The translations under genes and the position numbers were made by a program. A stretch of 64,000 bases of DNA, from the NCBI GenBank assembly GCA_035527975.1, contig DATKZM010000091.1, positions 1 to 64,000 on the forward strand. Reading direction: 5' to 3'. Shown in pieces: positions 52,415 to 61,873 of the stretch (positions are counted from its first letter, which is position 1; each line of letters begins with the position of its first letter). This DNA comes from DATKZM01 sp035527975 (GTDB taxonomy: Bacteria; Pseudomonadota; Alphaproteobacteria; JAPULJ01). The notes under the pieces are model-generated. The model worked only from the letters and a program-made list of their open reading frames with translations, was not told where the DNA came from and searched no databases.

Positions 52415-53671
52415 TTACTTCGCGATCTTCTCCACGAGCACGCGCTTCTTGCCGCGCACCTCGAAGACGTCGATGACGCCGGCGACGTCGCCGGCCTTGT
52501 CGAAGTCGTGCGGGCCGGCCGCGCCCTGGTAGTTGATCTTCTGGCCAGCGGCGATTGCCGCCTTGGCCTTGGCCCACTGACCGGGCAGGATCACCATGCC
52601 GCCGGGTCCCGCGATCTTGCGCAGCGCGGGGCCGATCTTGGAGCGGTCGGCGGAGCCGGCCTGCTCGATCGCCAGCGCCAGCAGGAAGGCGGCGTCGTAG
52701 GAGTTGGCCGCGAACGGCTTGCCGATGCTGTCGGGCTTGTAGGCCTTCATCGCCGCGTTGTAAGCCTTCTCGCCGTCGGTGCCGGGGATCGAGCCGCCAT
52801 TGGTGATGATCATGCCCTGAACGTTCTGCCAGCCAATCTTGGCCAGCATGCCGTCCTCGTTGATACCGTCAACGCCGATGAACTTGCGGAAATAGCCGCG
52901 CTCGAGCGACTGGCGCATGATCACCGGGCCGCTATCGGCCGCATAGGCGATGACCACGAGATGCTTGGCGCCGCCCTTTTTCAGGGTCGCAAGCTCCGAA
53001 CGGTAGGAGGCCTTCTTGGCCTCATGCGCGGCGTAGCCGGCGACCTTGCCGCCGAGCGCCTCGAAGCTCTTCTTGAGGGCTTCGGCGAGGCCCTTGCCGT
53101 AGTCGTTCTGGATATAGGTGATGGCAATCGAGCCGATGCCGCGCTTCTTGATGACGCGGGCCAGGATCTTGCCCTGGAAATCATCCGGCGGGACGACCCG
53201 GAAGACGAGGTCCTTGTCCTTCAGGTTCGAAATCGCGGGCGCCGTCGAGGCGGGCGAGATCATCACCACGCCGCCGGGAATGCCGACGGTGTTGGCCGCG
53301 GCGATCGTCGCGCCGGAGCATAGGGCGCCGTTGATGGCGACCACGTTGTTGATGTTGACCAGCTTGTTGGCGGCGGCCGACGAGGTCTTGCCGTCGCATT
53401 TGGTGTCGGCCAGAACCATCGCGAGCGTGTCGCCCTTGAGGAGACCGCCCTGCTCGTTGACCTGCTTGATGGCGAGATCGGCCGCGTCCTTCAGCGGCGG
53501 GATGAATTTGGAAACCGGACCGGTCACGCCCCACAGGCCGCCGATCTTGATCTCCGCCGACTGGGCGGAGACCGCGCCGAACACCATTCCCGCCCCGGCA
53601 ACCGAAATTGCCGCGGTAATGGCGCTGCGCAACAGCACGCGCTTGGGCGTGCCGAGCTTCGTACCAGACAT
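52415..53671 (-). CDS. ABC transporter substrate-binding protein, LivK type
   Basis: A 418-residue periplasmic receptor. The signal peptide (VLLRSAITAAISVAGAGMVF, ending SAQSA) is followed by EIKIGGLWGVTGPVSKFIPP, QVNEQGGLLKGDTLAMVLAD and the type I periplasmic binding fold. ATG 53671 follows GGAGGG; the longer frame to 53875 is rejected. It probably delivers substrate to the LivGFHM transporter at 47995-51518, from which it is separated by an orphan gene and a change of strand. Its own strong terminator supports independent, high-level expression. Substrate unknown; the family takes amino acids, amides and aromatic acids. Confidence 0.92.
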   Translation of the reverse strand: MSGTKLGTPKRVLLRSAITAAISVAGAGMVFGAVSAQSAEIKIGGLWGVTGPVSKFIPPLKDAADLAIKQVNEQGGLLKGDTLAMVLADTKCDGKTSSAAANKLVNINNVVAINGALCSGATIAAANTVGIPGGVVMISPASTAPAISNLKDKDLVFRVVPPDDFQGKILARVIKKRGIGSIAITYIQNDYGKGLAEALKKSFEALGGKVAGYAAHEAKKASYRSELATLKKGGAKHLVVIAYAADSGPVIMRQSLERGYFRKFIGVDGINEDGMLAKIGWQNVQGMIITNGGSIPGTDGEKAYNAAMKAYKPDSIGKPFAANSYDAAFLLALAIEQAGSADRSKIGPALRKIAGPGGMVILPGQWAKAKAAIAAGQKINYQGAAGPHDFDKAGDVAGVIDVFEVRGKKRVLVEKIAK

Positions 53672-53867
53672 GTTAACCCTCCAAGTTCGTTTTTGGCCTT
53701 GCTCGAGGTTCGTCGGCCGGAGTTGGTCCGGCGACGCCTGACCGACAGAATGACCCAGCGCCCCAGATTGCTCAAAGGAAAAAGACCTGATTCCCCGGTT
53801 AGGGTTAACCGTGGACCGGCGATCGGCCCGGCTCTGCGTACTGCTATCTGCGGTGGAGGGCCGCGCG

Positions 53868-55487
53868 TCACCCATCCTGGAGCCGGGCGATGAGGTCGCC
53901 CTTGATGATCTTGCGGGTCGGCGTGATGGGCATTTCGTCGATGATCTCCAGGCGTTCCGGCCAGGTCATCTTGGCGAACCCTCGCGATGCCAAATGATCG
54001 GTCATCTCATCGAAGGAGAGGCTCGTACCCGGCGTAACGGTGACAAACAGGCAGGCTTTCTCGCCCAGCACCTCGTCGGGCATCGGCACGACCGCGGCCT
54101 GAACGACGGCTCCGTGCGCCATCAGTGCGTTCTCAAGATCGGTCGGATTGAATTTGATGCCGCCGCGGTTGATGAGATCCTTGACGCGGCCGGTAACATC
54201 GATGAAGCCGTCGCCGTCGATGATCGCAAGATCGCCCGTGCGGAACCAGCCATCGTCGGTAAAGGAGGCCTTGTTGGCGGCCTCGTTGTTGAGGTAGCCC
54301 GCATGATTGGCGTAGCTCATGATCTCAAGCTCGCCTTCCTCGCCGGGCCCGAGGATATTGCCTTCGGGATCGGTGACGCGCGCTTCCACGCCCTTGGTGC
54401 AGGGTCCAGCGGAGCCGTGCCGCTTTTCGGGCGGACTGTCGAGAGGCGTCTGGGTCGCCAGGATCATCTCGGTCATGCCGAAGAGATGGCCCACGCGGCC
54501 GCGGCTCAGACAGGCCTCGAACGAGGACGCCACGACCGGCGCGCAGATCGAGCCGCCCGTGACGACATCGCGGATCGAGGACAGATCGGCGTTATCGAGC
54601 AGTCCCGACTTTACCGTGGCCGCGAGGTGCGCCGGGGCGCTGAAAACCACCGTGGGGCGGCCATTGATCAGACGTTCGGCGTAGGTCTCGGGCGAGAAGA
54701 GCGGGAGCAAGAGGCTGGTGCCGCCGACCCAGAGCGCGAGATTGGTGCAGCACAGGCCGAAGACATGGGTGAAGGGCGGCGCCACCATCACCACGTCCTC
54801 GGCGCTGAGCGCGACCGCCGGCGAGAAATAGCGTGAGTTGGCCGCGAAGGTGCGATGCTCCCGCATGACGCCCTTCGGTGCGGCGGACGTGCCGGATGTG
54901 AAGCAGAGCGTGGAGAAATCCTCCGGCCCCGGCGGATCGGCGATGTCGCGGTCGGATCCCTCGGCGATCAGCGCGTTCAATGAATGGGCGCCCTCCGGCA
55001 CCTCGTCACCAGCCACGATGACGTGGTCCAGCGAGGGCACGCGCTCGCGCAAGGCCAGCATCGTTGCCGGCGCGTCGTGGTTGGGCAGCGGACCGGTGCA
55101 GACAACCGCTTTGGCCTCGCCGTGCTTCAGCAGCGGCTCCATCTCGCCGCCCCGATAAGGCATGTGCATGGTGGCGAGCACGCCGCCCATCATCATGGTG
55201 CCGAAATAGGTGATCAGGAATTCCGGCCAATTGGGCATCTGGATGGCGACGACATCCTGTTTGACGACGCCCAGGTCCAGGAGCGAGTTTGCAAGGCGCC
55301 GCGCGGCGGCGTGAAGCTCGCCGTAGCTGATGTCCCGGTCGGCGGTGCGGATCGCCGCCTTGCCCGGGGTCTCGGCCGCCCAGCGGTCGAGATAGGTGAT
55401 GAGCGTGTCATCGTTCCAATAGCCCTCGCGGGTGTAGCGTTCCACCATTGCCGCGCTGTATCGCGGGGCCGTCTGTGATGCCGTCAT
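53868..55487 (-). CDS. AMP-forming acyl-CoA synthetase (CHC/DHB-AMP ligase-like)
   Basis: A 539-residue ligase with the P-loop LCFTSGTSAAPKGVM, LFGMTEMILATQTP at the adenylation motif, RTGDLAIIDGDGFIDVTGRV at the hinge and a C-terminal PTRKIIKGDL lysine motif. The opening SAAMVERYTREGYWNDDTL is that of cyclohexanecarboxylate-CoA ligase and 2,3-dihydroxybenzoate-AMP ligase relatives. It closely resembles the ligase at 55925-57529 in length and motifs; the two are likely paralogs. It is last in the operon hydratase, ligase, DUF3574 lipoprotein, ligase. Confidence 0.92.
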   Translation of the reverse strand: MTASQTAPRYSAAMVERYTREGYWNDDTLITYLDRWAAETPGKAAIRTADRDISYGELHAAARRLANSLLDLGVVKQDVVAIQMPNWPEFLITYFGTMMMGGVLATMHMPYRGGEMEPLLKHGEAKAVVCTGPLPNHDAPATMLALRERVPSLDHVIVAGDEVPEGAHSLNALIAEGSDRDIADPPGPEDFSTLCFTSGTSAAPKGVMREHRTFAANSRYFSPAVALSAEDVVMVAPPFTHVFGLCCTNLALWVGGTSLLLPLFSPETYAERLINGRPTVVFSAPAHLAATVKSGLLDNADLSSIRDVVTGGSICAPVVASSFEACLSRGRVGHLFGMTEMILATQTPLDSPPEKRHGSAGPCTKGVEARVTDPEGNILGPGEEGELEIMSYANHAGYLNNEAANKASFTDDGWFRTGDLAIIDGDGFIDVTGRVKDLINRGGIKFNPTDLENALMAHGAVVQAAVVPMPDEVLGEKACLFVTVTPGTSLSFDEMTDHLASRGFAKMTWPERLEIIDEMPITPTRKIIKGDLIARLQDG

Positions 55488-55523
55488 GGTCGTCGTCCCT
55501 CGCTTATTCGATCCTCATTGCCG

Positions 55524-55928
55524 TCAAAACTGCGCCCGCACCGGCGTGTCGATGCGCAGCACCGATTGCTGATGGAAGCGGGATTTGTAACGCGCGATAA
55601 TCGTGGTGATCGCGTTTGTCGCCTTCGCGGTTCCACGATGCAGCAGCACGAGCACGCGGGAGCGCTCGCGCACGATGCGCCCGCTCGTTCGATCGCGCCA
55701 TTGCCCGTGTGCCGCCAGCACGGTGAGGCCGTCGGGAAAACGCGGCGTGACCTCCGCTTCGACAAACTCGCGCCAGGCTGCCTCGCCGACCGTGCCGCCG
55801 CCCGGCATGCTCATACCAAAGTAAAGCCGCGTGGCGATCATCGCCTCGCCCATTGGCTGGGGAGCCGCGCAGGCGGCAAGCACCAACAGCAGCACACCCA
55901 GGCCAGAAAGCGCGGCGCGCATCCTCAT
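55524..55928 (-). CDS. DUF3574 family lipoprotein
   Basis: A 134-residue protein with a lipoprotein leader MRMRAALSGLGVLLLVLAAC, then the DUF3574 domain: TRLYFGMSMPGGGTVGEAAW, FPDGLTVLAAHGQWRD and RERSRVLVLLHRG. The start at 55928 overlaps the upstream ligase stop as ATGA, so it is translationally coupled. DUF3574 proteins have no known role; an envelope protein between two CoA ligases is unexpected. It may assist uptake or processing of the operon's substrate (speculative). Confidence 0.85.
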   Translation of the reverse strand: MRMRAALSGLGVLLLVLAACAAPQPMGEAMIATRLYFGMSMPGGGTVGEAAWREFVEAEVTPRFPDGLTVLAAHGQWRDRTSGRIVRERSRVLVLLHRGTAKATNAITTIIARYKSRFHQQSVLRIDTPVRAQF

Positions 55929-57529
55929 CGCAGGCCGGCCAGGAGCTGGCCCTTTATGATCTTGCGTGTCGGCGTCATCGGCATCGCCTCGACAACCTCC
56001 ATACGCTCGGGCCATTTGAGCTTGGCGACATTCCTGGATGCCAGATAGTCCTGGATTTGCTCGAGCGAGAGCGATGCGCCAGGCTGAAGCTGGGCAAAGA
56101 GGCAGGCCTTCTCGCCCATCACCGGGTCGGGCATTGGCGCGATTGCCGACATGATGACGGCCGGGTGCTCATCGATCAGCCCCTCGATATCAACCGGGTT
56201 AATCTTGATGCCACCGCGGTTGATAATATCCTTGACCCTGCCGGTCATGAAAACGTTCTGGTCCTTGTCGATAGTCACCAGATCGCCGGTGCGAAACCAA
56301 CCGTCGCGGCTGAAAGCCGAAGCGTTCGCCTCGTCGTTGTTGAAGTAGCCCGAGAAAAGCATGGGGCCCCGGATCTCAAGCTCGCCCTCCTCGCCGGGTC
56401 CGACGGTCTGGCCTTCGGCAACGGCGCGGATCTCATGGCCCACCGGCGGCGTCCCGATCGAGGCCAGGCGCACCTCGCGCGGCGCATCGAGGGGATTGAT
56501 GAACTGCATCAACGTCTCGGTCATGCCCCACATCTGATAGACGACGGCGTTGGGGCAGAGTTCTTCCATCATGGTGACGAGCTCGGCTGGGCAGGCCGAA
56601 CCGGCAAAGACGACGCGCTTCAGCGAGCCCAGCACATCGCCGGCAAAAAGCCCGGCCTTGATGCAGGCAAGCGCATGGGCGGGGCCGCAGAACATGACGG
56701 TGGGCCGGCTATGCGCGATCGCTTGCGCGAAGGCCTGCGGCGAATAGAGCGCCATGAGGCCGCTTGCCGCGCCAGCCCGCAAGGTGATGTTGGCGACGTT
56801 GAGCCCGTAGATATGCGTGAAGGGCGGCGCGGAGAGCACCACGTCGTCGGGGCCGATGCCGCAGTCGACCGCTAACGCGCGATGACTGCAGGCCATGGTG
56901 CGGTTGGTGTGGACGACGGCCTTGGGGGAGGCCGATGTGCCCGAGGTGAAGGCGAGCACGGCGGGATCGCTTGCGGCCGGCGGGTCGGCGATCGGGTCGG
57001 GCGCGGCAAACAGCTCGGTGAAGGCGATGGTGCCCGCTGGCGCCGCGCCGCCCTGGACGATCACGGTCCTCAGCGTCGGCACCGTCTCCGTCAGGGCCAG
57101 CATGGTGGCGGCGGCATCGTAGTTTGGAAGGCCGCCATGGCAGATCACCGCCTGGACGCCGCCATGGGTCAGCAGCGGCGCCAGCTCGCCGGCGCGGTAG
57201 GGCATGTGGAGCAGGGTGATCACCGCGCCCATCATCTGGATACCGTGATAGGCGACGAGAAATTCCGGCAGGTTGGGAAGCTGGACGCCGACGGTGTCGC
57301 CCTTGCGCAATCCCGCAGCTAGGAGACCGTTGGCAAAGCGGAGCGCTTCGCTATGAAGCTCGTGGTAACTCAGCGCGCGCTCGATGCCGATCACGGCCGG
57401 AGCGTCGGGACGGCTTTCGGCCAGGTCGGCCAGCCAGTGCTGCGGCGTCTCGTCGTTCCAGGCGCCGTCGGCAAGATAGCGCGCGACCGTTTCCGGTGGA
57501 TAGGTCAGGCCTTGTCTTAGATCGACCAT
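55925..57529 (-). CDS. AMP-forming acyl-CoA synthetase (CHC/DHB-AMP ligase-like), paralog
   Basis: A 534-residue ligase with the P-loop LAFTSGTSASPKAVVHTNRT, where the usual PKGV is PKAV (Gly to Ala). It also has YQMWGMTETLMQFINP, RTGDLVTIDKDQNVFMTGRV and the C-terminal PTRKIIKGQL. It shares motifs and order with the ligase at 53868. I prefer ATG 57529; a GTG at 57562 is possible but has poor spacing. It lies 40 bases after the enoyl-CoA hydratase stop and is coupled to the DUF3574 gene. Probable substrates are alicyclic or aromatic acids. Confidence 0.92.
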   Translation of the reverse strand: MVDLRQGLTYPPETVARYLADGAWNDETPQHWLADLAESRPDAPAVIGIERALSYHELHSEALRFANGLLAAGLRKGDTVGVQLPNLPEFLVAYHGIQMMGAVITLLHMPYRAGELAPLLTHGGVQAVICHGGLPNYDAAATMLALTETVPTLRTVIVQGGAAPAGTIAFTELFAAPDPIADPPAASDPAVLAFTSGTSASPKAVVHTNRTMACSHRALAVDCGIGPDDVVLSAPPFTHIYGLNVANITLRAGAASGLMALYSPQAFAQAIAHSRPTVMFCGPAHALACIKAGLFAGDVLGSLKRVVFAGSACPAELVTMMEELCPNAVVYQMWGMTETLMQFINPLDAPREVRLASIGTPPVGHEIRAVAEGQTVGPGEEGELEIRGPMLFSGYFNNDEANASAFSRDGWFRTGDLVTIDKDQNVFMTGRVKDIINRGGIKINPVDIEGLIDEHPAVIMSAIAPMPDPVMGEKACLFAQLQPGASLSLEQIQDYLASRNVAKLKWPERMEVVEAMPMTPTRKIIKGQLLAGLR

Positions 57530-57569
57530 CGGATGCGTTCCGGGCTCTGCTCTCGGCCTCACTCCCGCC

Positions 57570-58379
57570 TCAGGGCATGTTCACCTGGATCGAGTTGGTG
57601 CGCTCGCCGCGCTTGAAGGCGCCCAGCCGCTCGGCGGCGTAGGGATTGTCGAGCGAGGTCAGGATGTTCATGCATTCGTGTTCGGTGCATTCCTCCAGCG
57701 AGCGGCGCCAGCCATCGTGGAAGGTCTGCTTGACGAAAGCCTGGAGATGCGTCGGCCCGGCGGCAAGCTGGCGGGCAATGCTGCGGGTCATCGTTTCGAA
57801 CTCCGCGCCCTCGTAGACCCGGTTGACGATGCCCCAGTCCTGCGCCTCGTAGGCATCGAGTGTGCGGTTGGTGAGCATCAGCTCCATCGCCCGGCGGAAG
57901 CCGACGATCTTGGCCAGCGTGTAGGACGAGCCGCCGTCATTGGCGACGCCGTTCGACATCCACGACGCGTAGAAGCTGGCGCGCTCGCTGCAGATCGCCA
58001 TGTCGGCCGCTAGTGTGAGACCGAGCCCGCCGCCGACCGCGATGCCGTTGACCGCGGCCAGCACCGGCATCGGCAGACGCACCACGCGGTGCAACATCTG
58101 ATGCCACCATAGCGCCACCTCGCGGAAGCCGGCGCGAAAGCCCTCGCGGTTGTCGAGATCGTAGCCCTTCAAATTGACCCCGGCGCAGAAAGCATCGCCC
58201 GCGCCGGTCAGCACCAGCGCGCCAATATCGGTGTCGGCCCGGTCTTCCACCGCGCCCAGGGCGCTGTGCAGCTCTTGCAGGGTTTCGGTGTCGAGGGAGT
58301 TTTTCACCGCCGGCCGATTGAAGGTGATCGTCGCCACCCCCTCGGCGATGTCGAGGATGATGTGCCGATACTCGGTCAT
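57570..58379 (-). CDS. Enoyl-CoA hydratase/isomerase family protein
   Basis: A 269-residue crotonase-fold enzyme. It shows ITFNRPAVKNSLDTETLQEL, the first oxyanion-hole block GAGDAFCAGVNLKG, the second NGIAVGGGLGLTLAADMAIC and NGVANDGGSSYTLAKIVG, where Asp takes the position often held by the second catalytic acid. The pattern resembles PaaG/crotonase isomerases rather than classic hydratases with two Glu residues. It is the first gene of the operon with the two ligases, so it acts on the CoA esters they form. Confidence 0.92.
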   Translation of the reverse strand: MTEYRHIILDIAEGVATITFNRPAVKNSLDTETLQELHSALGAVEDRADTDIGALVLTGAGDAFCAGVNLKGYDLDNREGFRAGFREVALWWHQMLHRVVRLPMPVLAAVNGIAVGGGLGLTLAADMAICSERASFYASWMSNGVANDGGSSYTLAKIVGFRRAMELMLTNRTLDAYEAQDWGIVNRVYEGAEFETMTRSIARQLAAGPTHLQAFVKQTFHDGWRRSLEECTEHECMNILTSLDNPYAAERLGAFKRGERTNSIQVNMP

Positions 58380-58435
58380 GCCCGATACCTCCCGATTTCC
58401 GCCGGCTTCCGCCTATTTCTGGCGCTTTTTCATCT

Positions 58436-58452
58436 TTATACGTTGTGTATAA
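58436..58452. promoter_or_regulatory. Palindrome TTATAC-N5-GTATAA in a divergent promoter region
   Basis: The site has perfect 6-bp arms, TTATAC and GTATAA, around GTTGT and overlaps a promoter-like TATAAT. It lies between the hydratase start (58379, minus) and the amidase start (58583, plus). Size and AT-content fit a regulator operator for one or both operons; no regulator gene is nearby. Confidence 0.6.
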
Positions 58453-58582
58453 TATATTCGCGCACCGATCGCCGGGTCAAGCCGGGTCGCCTCGACAGAC
58501 CCGTATGGCGACCATAGGATAGGTCGTCGGGGGATCGGCGGCGCAGCCAAGCAGCGGACATGAGCAAAGGGGGAGACGGCCC

Positions 58583-60034
58583 TTGAACGATATCGCCTTC
58601 TTGCCGGCCAAACGACTGGCCGGCCTCATTCGCCGCGGCAAGCTCGGTTGCCTGGAACTCCTGGAGCACACCCTGGCGCGGGTCGAGCGCTACAACCCGG
58701 CGCTCAACGCGATCATCGCCACCGACATTCCAGGAGCGCGCCGCCGCGCCCGGGCGGCCGACAAGGCGCGCGCCAAGGGCGAGCTCTGGGGGCCGCTCCA
58801 CGGCGTGCCGATGACGGTCAAGGACTCCTTCGACGTCAAGGGGCTGCCCACCACCTGGGGCGTGCCGGAATTCAAGGACAATATCGCCCAAAGCAACGCG
58901 CTCGCCGTCGACCGCTGGCTGGCGGCAGGGGCGGTCATCTTCGGCAAGACGAATGTGCCGATCTGGCTCGCGGACGCGCAGAGCTTCAACGCCATCCACG
59001 GCACCACCAACAATCCCTGGAACCTGAAACTCACGCCGGGAGGCTCCTCGGGCGGCGGCGCAGCGGCGCTCGCCGCCGGGCTCACCGGCATTGAGATGGG
59101 CAGCGACATCGCCTCGTCGATCCGCAACCCCGCGGCCTTCTGCGGGCTCTACGGCCACAAGCCGACCTTCGGGATCTGCCCGACCCGGGGCCATGCGCCG
59201 CGCGCGACGGCCGGTGCGCTCGACATCCTGGCGATCGGCCCGCTGGCGCGCAGCGCCGGCGATGCGGCACTCGGCCTTTCGATCCTGGCGGGGCCCGACG
59301 AGATCGAGGCGGCGGGGACCCGCCTCGCCCTGCCGCCGCCCCGGAAGAAGCGATTGCACGAGTTCAAAGTCGGGATCATCGCCGACGATCCGATCGCGCC
59401 GGTCGAGCGCGGCGTGCGCGAGGCGCTGGAGAGGCTGGCGGCTTTCCTGGCCAAGCAGAAGACCCGGGTCAGCGACAAGGCGCGTCCGGCGATCGATTTC
59501 GGCGAGGCGCATCGCACGTTCGGCATGTTGCTCCGCGCCGCCACGTCAGCCCGCCTCAGCGACGAGGACCAGGCGCGCCTCCGCGACGCGCTGGCGGCTT
59601 TGCCCGCCGACGCCGATACGCCGCAGGCGCGGATGCTGCGCGGCAACACGCTTTCCCACCGCGACTGGCTGCGGCTCGACGAGGCGCGCCAGCGCATGCG
59701 CTGGCGCTGGCATGAGTTTTTCCAGGATCACGATCTGCTGCTGTGCCCGGTGATGAGCACCGCAGCCTTCCCGCATGACCAGACGCCGCCATACGAACGG
59801 GATCTGAACGTCGACGGGAAGAAGGTGCCGTTCCACACGGCCGTCTTCTGGTCGGGCTATCCGGGCGTGGCCGGCCTGCCGGCAGCGGTGGCGCCCATCG
59901 GCTTCACGCCAGATGGCCGCCCGGTCGGGGTGCAGATCATCGGGCCGGAATATGGCGACCGAAGCTGCCTTCAATTCGCCCGGCTGCTGGAAAAGGAATA
60001 CCAGGGCTTCGTGGCCCCGCCGGGCTACGAGTGA
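58583..60034 (+). CDS. Amidase (amidase-signature family)
   Basis: A 483-residue amidase. The Ser-cisSer-Lys triad is visible: Lys80 in PMTVKDSFDV, the cis-Ser in LTPGGSSGGGAAAL (about 155) and nucleophile Ser179 in GSDIASSIRNPA. The start appears to be TTG 58583 with GGGGGAG about 7 bases upstream. These enzymes hydrolyse aliphatic or aromatic amides, or act in cyclic-amide and nitrile pathways. It is divergent from the hydratase-ligase operon and convergent with the TRAP operon. A route from amide to acid to CoA ester would suit the neighbours (inference). Confidence 0.92.
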   Translation: MNDIAFLPAKRLAGLIRRGKLGCLELLEHTLARVERYNPALNAIIATDIPGARRRARAADKARAKGELWGPLHGVPMTVKDSFDVKGLPTTWGVPEFKDNIAQSNALAVDRWLAAGAVIFGKTNVPIWLADAQSFNAIHGTTNNPWNLKLTPGGSSGGGAAALAAGLTGIEMGSDIASSIRNPAAFCGLYGHKPTFGICPTRGHAPRATAGALDILAIGPLARSAGDAALGLSILAGPDEIEAAGTRLALPPPRKKRLHEFKVGIIADDPIAPVERGVREALERLAAFLAKQKTRVSDKARPAIDFGEAHRTFGMLLRAATSARLSDEDQARLRDALAALPADADTPQARMLRGNTLSHRDWLRLDEARQRMRWRWHEFFQDHDLLLCPVMSTAAFPHDQTPPYERDLNVDGKKVPFHTAVFWSGYPGVAGLPAAVAPIGFTPDGRPVGVQIIGPEYGDRSCLQFARLLEKEYQGFVAPPGYE

Positions 60035-60056
60035 TCCGAGGGGGCGGGAACCTGCT

Positions 60057-61361
60057 TCAGCCCTTCATCGTGTTGGGCAGGAAGAGCGCCAGATCGGGGA
60101 ACAGAATCAACAGCGCGGCGCAGACCAGCATTGCAATCCAGAACGGGATAATGCCGCGAAAGATCTCGCTCATCGGCACGTCGGGTGCGATGCCCTTGAC
60201 CACAAAAACATTTAGCCCCAGCGGCGGGCTGATCAGGCTCATCTCAAGCACCACGACCAAGAGCGCGCCGAACCAGACCGGATCGTAGCCGAGGTCCTTG
60301 ATCATCGGAAAGACGATCGGGATCGTCAGCACCAGCATGGCAAAGCCTTCCAGGAAGGTGCCGAGGATGATGTAGACCAGCACGATCAGCAACAGGATGT
60401 AGACGCGGTCGACCTTGAGCTCGCCGATGAGCGCGGCAAGGTCGCCCGGCAATTGCGTGTCGGCGAGAAAGGGATTGAAGATGAAGGCGCCGATCACGAT
60501 CAGGTAGACGAAGGCAAACGTCTTGATCGTTTCCAGCACACACTTCGTCATCTCCGCCCAGGTAAACTTGCCCCGAACAATGGTCAGGATCAGCGTCAGC
60601 ATGGCGCCGATCGACGCCGCTTCCACCGGTGTGAACCATCCAAGATAGATGCCGCCCAGGACGATGAAGATGATGCCGAGCAACGGAAACGCACGGAATA
60701 GGCTGCGGCTGCGCTCGGCCCAGCCATGACGCGTCGCCGCCGGCCCCAGCTTGGGATTGCGGGTCGTCATGATTGCGATGGCGATCATGAACAGGATCGT
60801 CAGCAGGATGCCCGGTATGACGCCGGACAGGAACAGCTTGCCGATCGAGACCTCGGTCAGCACCGCATAGATGATGAAACCGGTCGAGGGCGGGATCAGG
60901 ATGCCAAGAGTGCCGCCCGCCGCGACGCTGCCCGTGGCGAGGCGCGCGCTGTAGCCGTAGCGCTTCATTTCCGGCAGCGAGACCCGGCCCATGGTGACCG
61001 CCGAGGCAAGGCTGGAGCCGGACACGGCGGCAAAACCGGCGCAGCCGACCACCGTCGCCGAGGCCAGCCCGCCCGGCCAATGCCCGACCATGCTGCGCGC
61101 CATGGCGTACAAATCGCGGCTGAGGCCGGAGACCATCGCCAGGTTCCCCATCAGCACGAACAGCGCGATGATCGAGAGGTCGTAGTTGTAGGCGGTGGCG
61201 TAGGGGATGCTGCCCAGGGTATTGAGCGTCCGTTCGAGGTCGTTCATCACCCAGTAGCCGAGCGCGCCCGACACCGCGAGGGCAATGCCGATCGGCACCC
61301 GCAAGAAGATCAGCGCAAACAGACCCAGCAGCGCCAGGATCCCAATGAGGCTGCCGCTCAC
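60057..61361 (-). CDS. dctM: TRAP transporter large permease DctM
   Basis: A 434-residue membrane protein with about 12 hydrophobic segments, the energy-coupling channel of a sodium-driven TRAP importer. Family motifs include IFLRVPIGIALAVSGALGYW, CAGFAAVSGSSLASAVTMGR, AAGGTLGILIPPSTGFIIYA and SLISPPLGLNVFVVKGIAPD. It is last in the operon dctP-dctQ-dctM, and its start overlaps the dctQ stop by 4 bases. Confidence 0.95.
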   Translation of the reverse strand: MSGSLIGILALLGLFALIFLRVPIGIALAVSGALGYWVMNDLERTLNTLGSIPYATAYNYDLSIIALFVLMGNLAMVSGLSRDLYAMARSMVGHWPGGLASATVVGCAGFAAVSGSSLASAVTMGRVSLPEMKRYGYSARLATGSVAAGGTLGILIPPSTGFIIYAVLTEVSIGKLFLSGVIPGILLTILFMIAIAIMTTRNPKLGPAATRHGWAERSRSLFRAFPLLGIIFIVLGGIYLGWFTPVEAASIGAMLTLILTIVRGKFTWAEMTKCVLETIKTFAFVYLIVIGAFIFNPFLADTQLPGDLAALIGELKVDRVYILLLIVLVYIILGTFLEGFAMLVLTIPIVFPMIKDLGYDPVWFGALLVVVLEMSLISPPLGLNVFVVKGIAPDVPMSEIFRGIIPFWIAMLVCAALLILFPDLALFLPNTMKG

Positions 61362-61873
61362 GGTCCGCCTTCGCTGATAACACCTTCGCGTTCGGGCTCA
61401 GGCACGAACACGCGGAGCAGCATGACCAGCGCGAACATCAGCGAGCCAAGCGCGGCCAACCAATAAAACGGGTAGTAGGGGATCTCCAGAAGCTGCGAGG
61501 ATTCGTTGATCTCGCGCACCAGATCGGATTGCAGATAGGTGCGCCAGGCAATCACCAGAAAAATCACGCAGCCGACCAGATTGATCCCGCGGTCGAGGAT
61601 CCGGCGCGTTGCCGGGCCGAGTCGCTGGTAAAGCAGCTCGATCGACACATGCGCGCCGTGGAAGCCGCAATAGGCCATGCCGAGGAAGGTCATCGTCAGC
61701 ACCGTGAAATGGGTGAGATCGAAGACCCCGTTGATCGGATAGCCCAGCTTGCGCCCGATCACACCGAAGGTCGTCATAAACATCAGGAAGACGAGGATGC
61801 CGCCTGCAATGCAGGCGGCCCCCGTAACGACGATCCTGGTTATTCGGGAAATTATGTCTTCAGCAGGCCTCAC
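61358..61873 (-). CDS. dctQ: TRAP transporter small permease DctQ
   Basis: A 171-residue membrane protein with four hydrophobic helices (ITRIVVTGAACIAGGILVFL, FDLTHFTVLTMTFLGMAYC, INLVGCVIFLVIAW, YYPFYWLAALGSLMFALVML), the DctQ pattern. I set the start at GTG 61873, which overlaps the dctP stop as GTGA. The longer frame to 61978 lies inside dctP and is rejected. It links the binding protein to DctM. Confidence 0.92.
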   Translation of the reverse strand: MRPAEDIISRITRIVVTGAACIAGGILVFLMFMTTFGVIGRKLGYPINGVFDLTHFTVLTMTFLGMAYCGFHGAHVSIELLYQRLGPATRRILDRGINLVGCVIFLVIAWRTYLQSDLVREINESSQLLEIPYYPFYWLAALGSLMFALVMLLRVFVPEPEREGVISEGGP

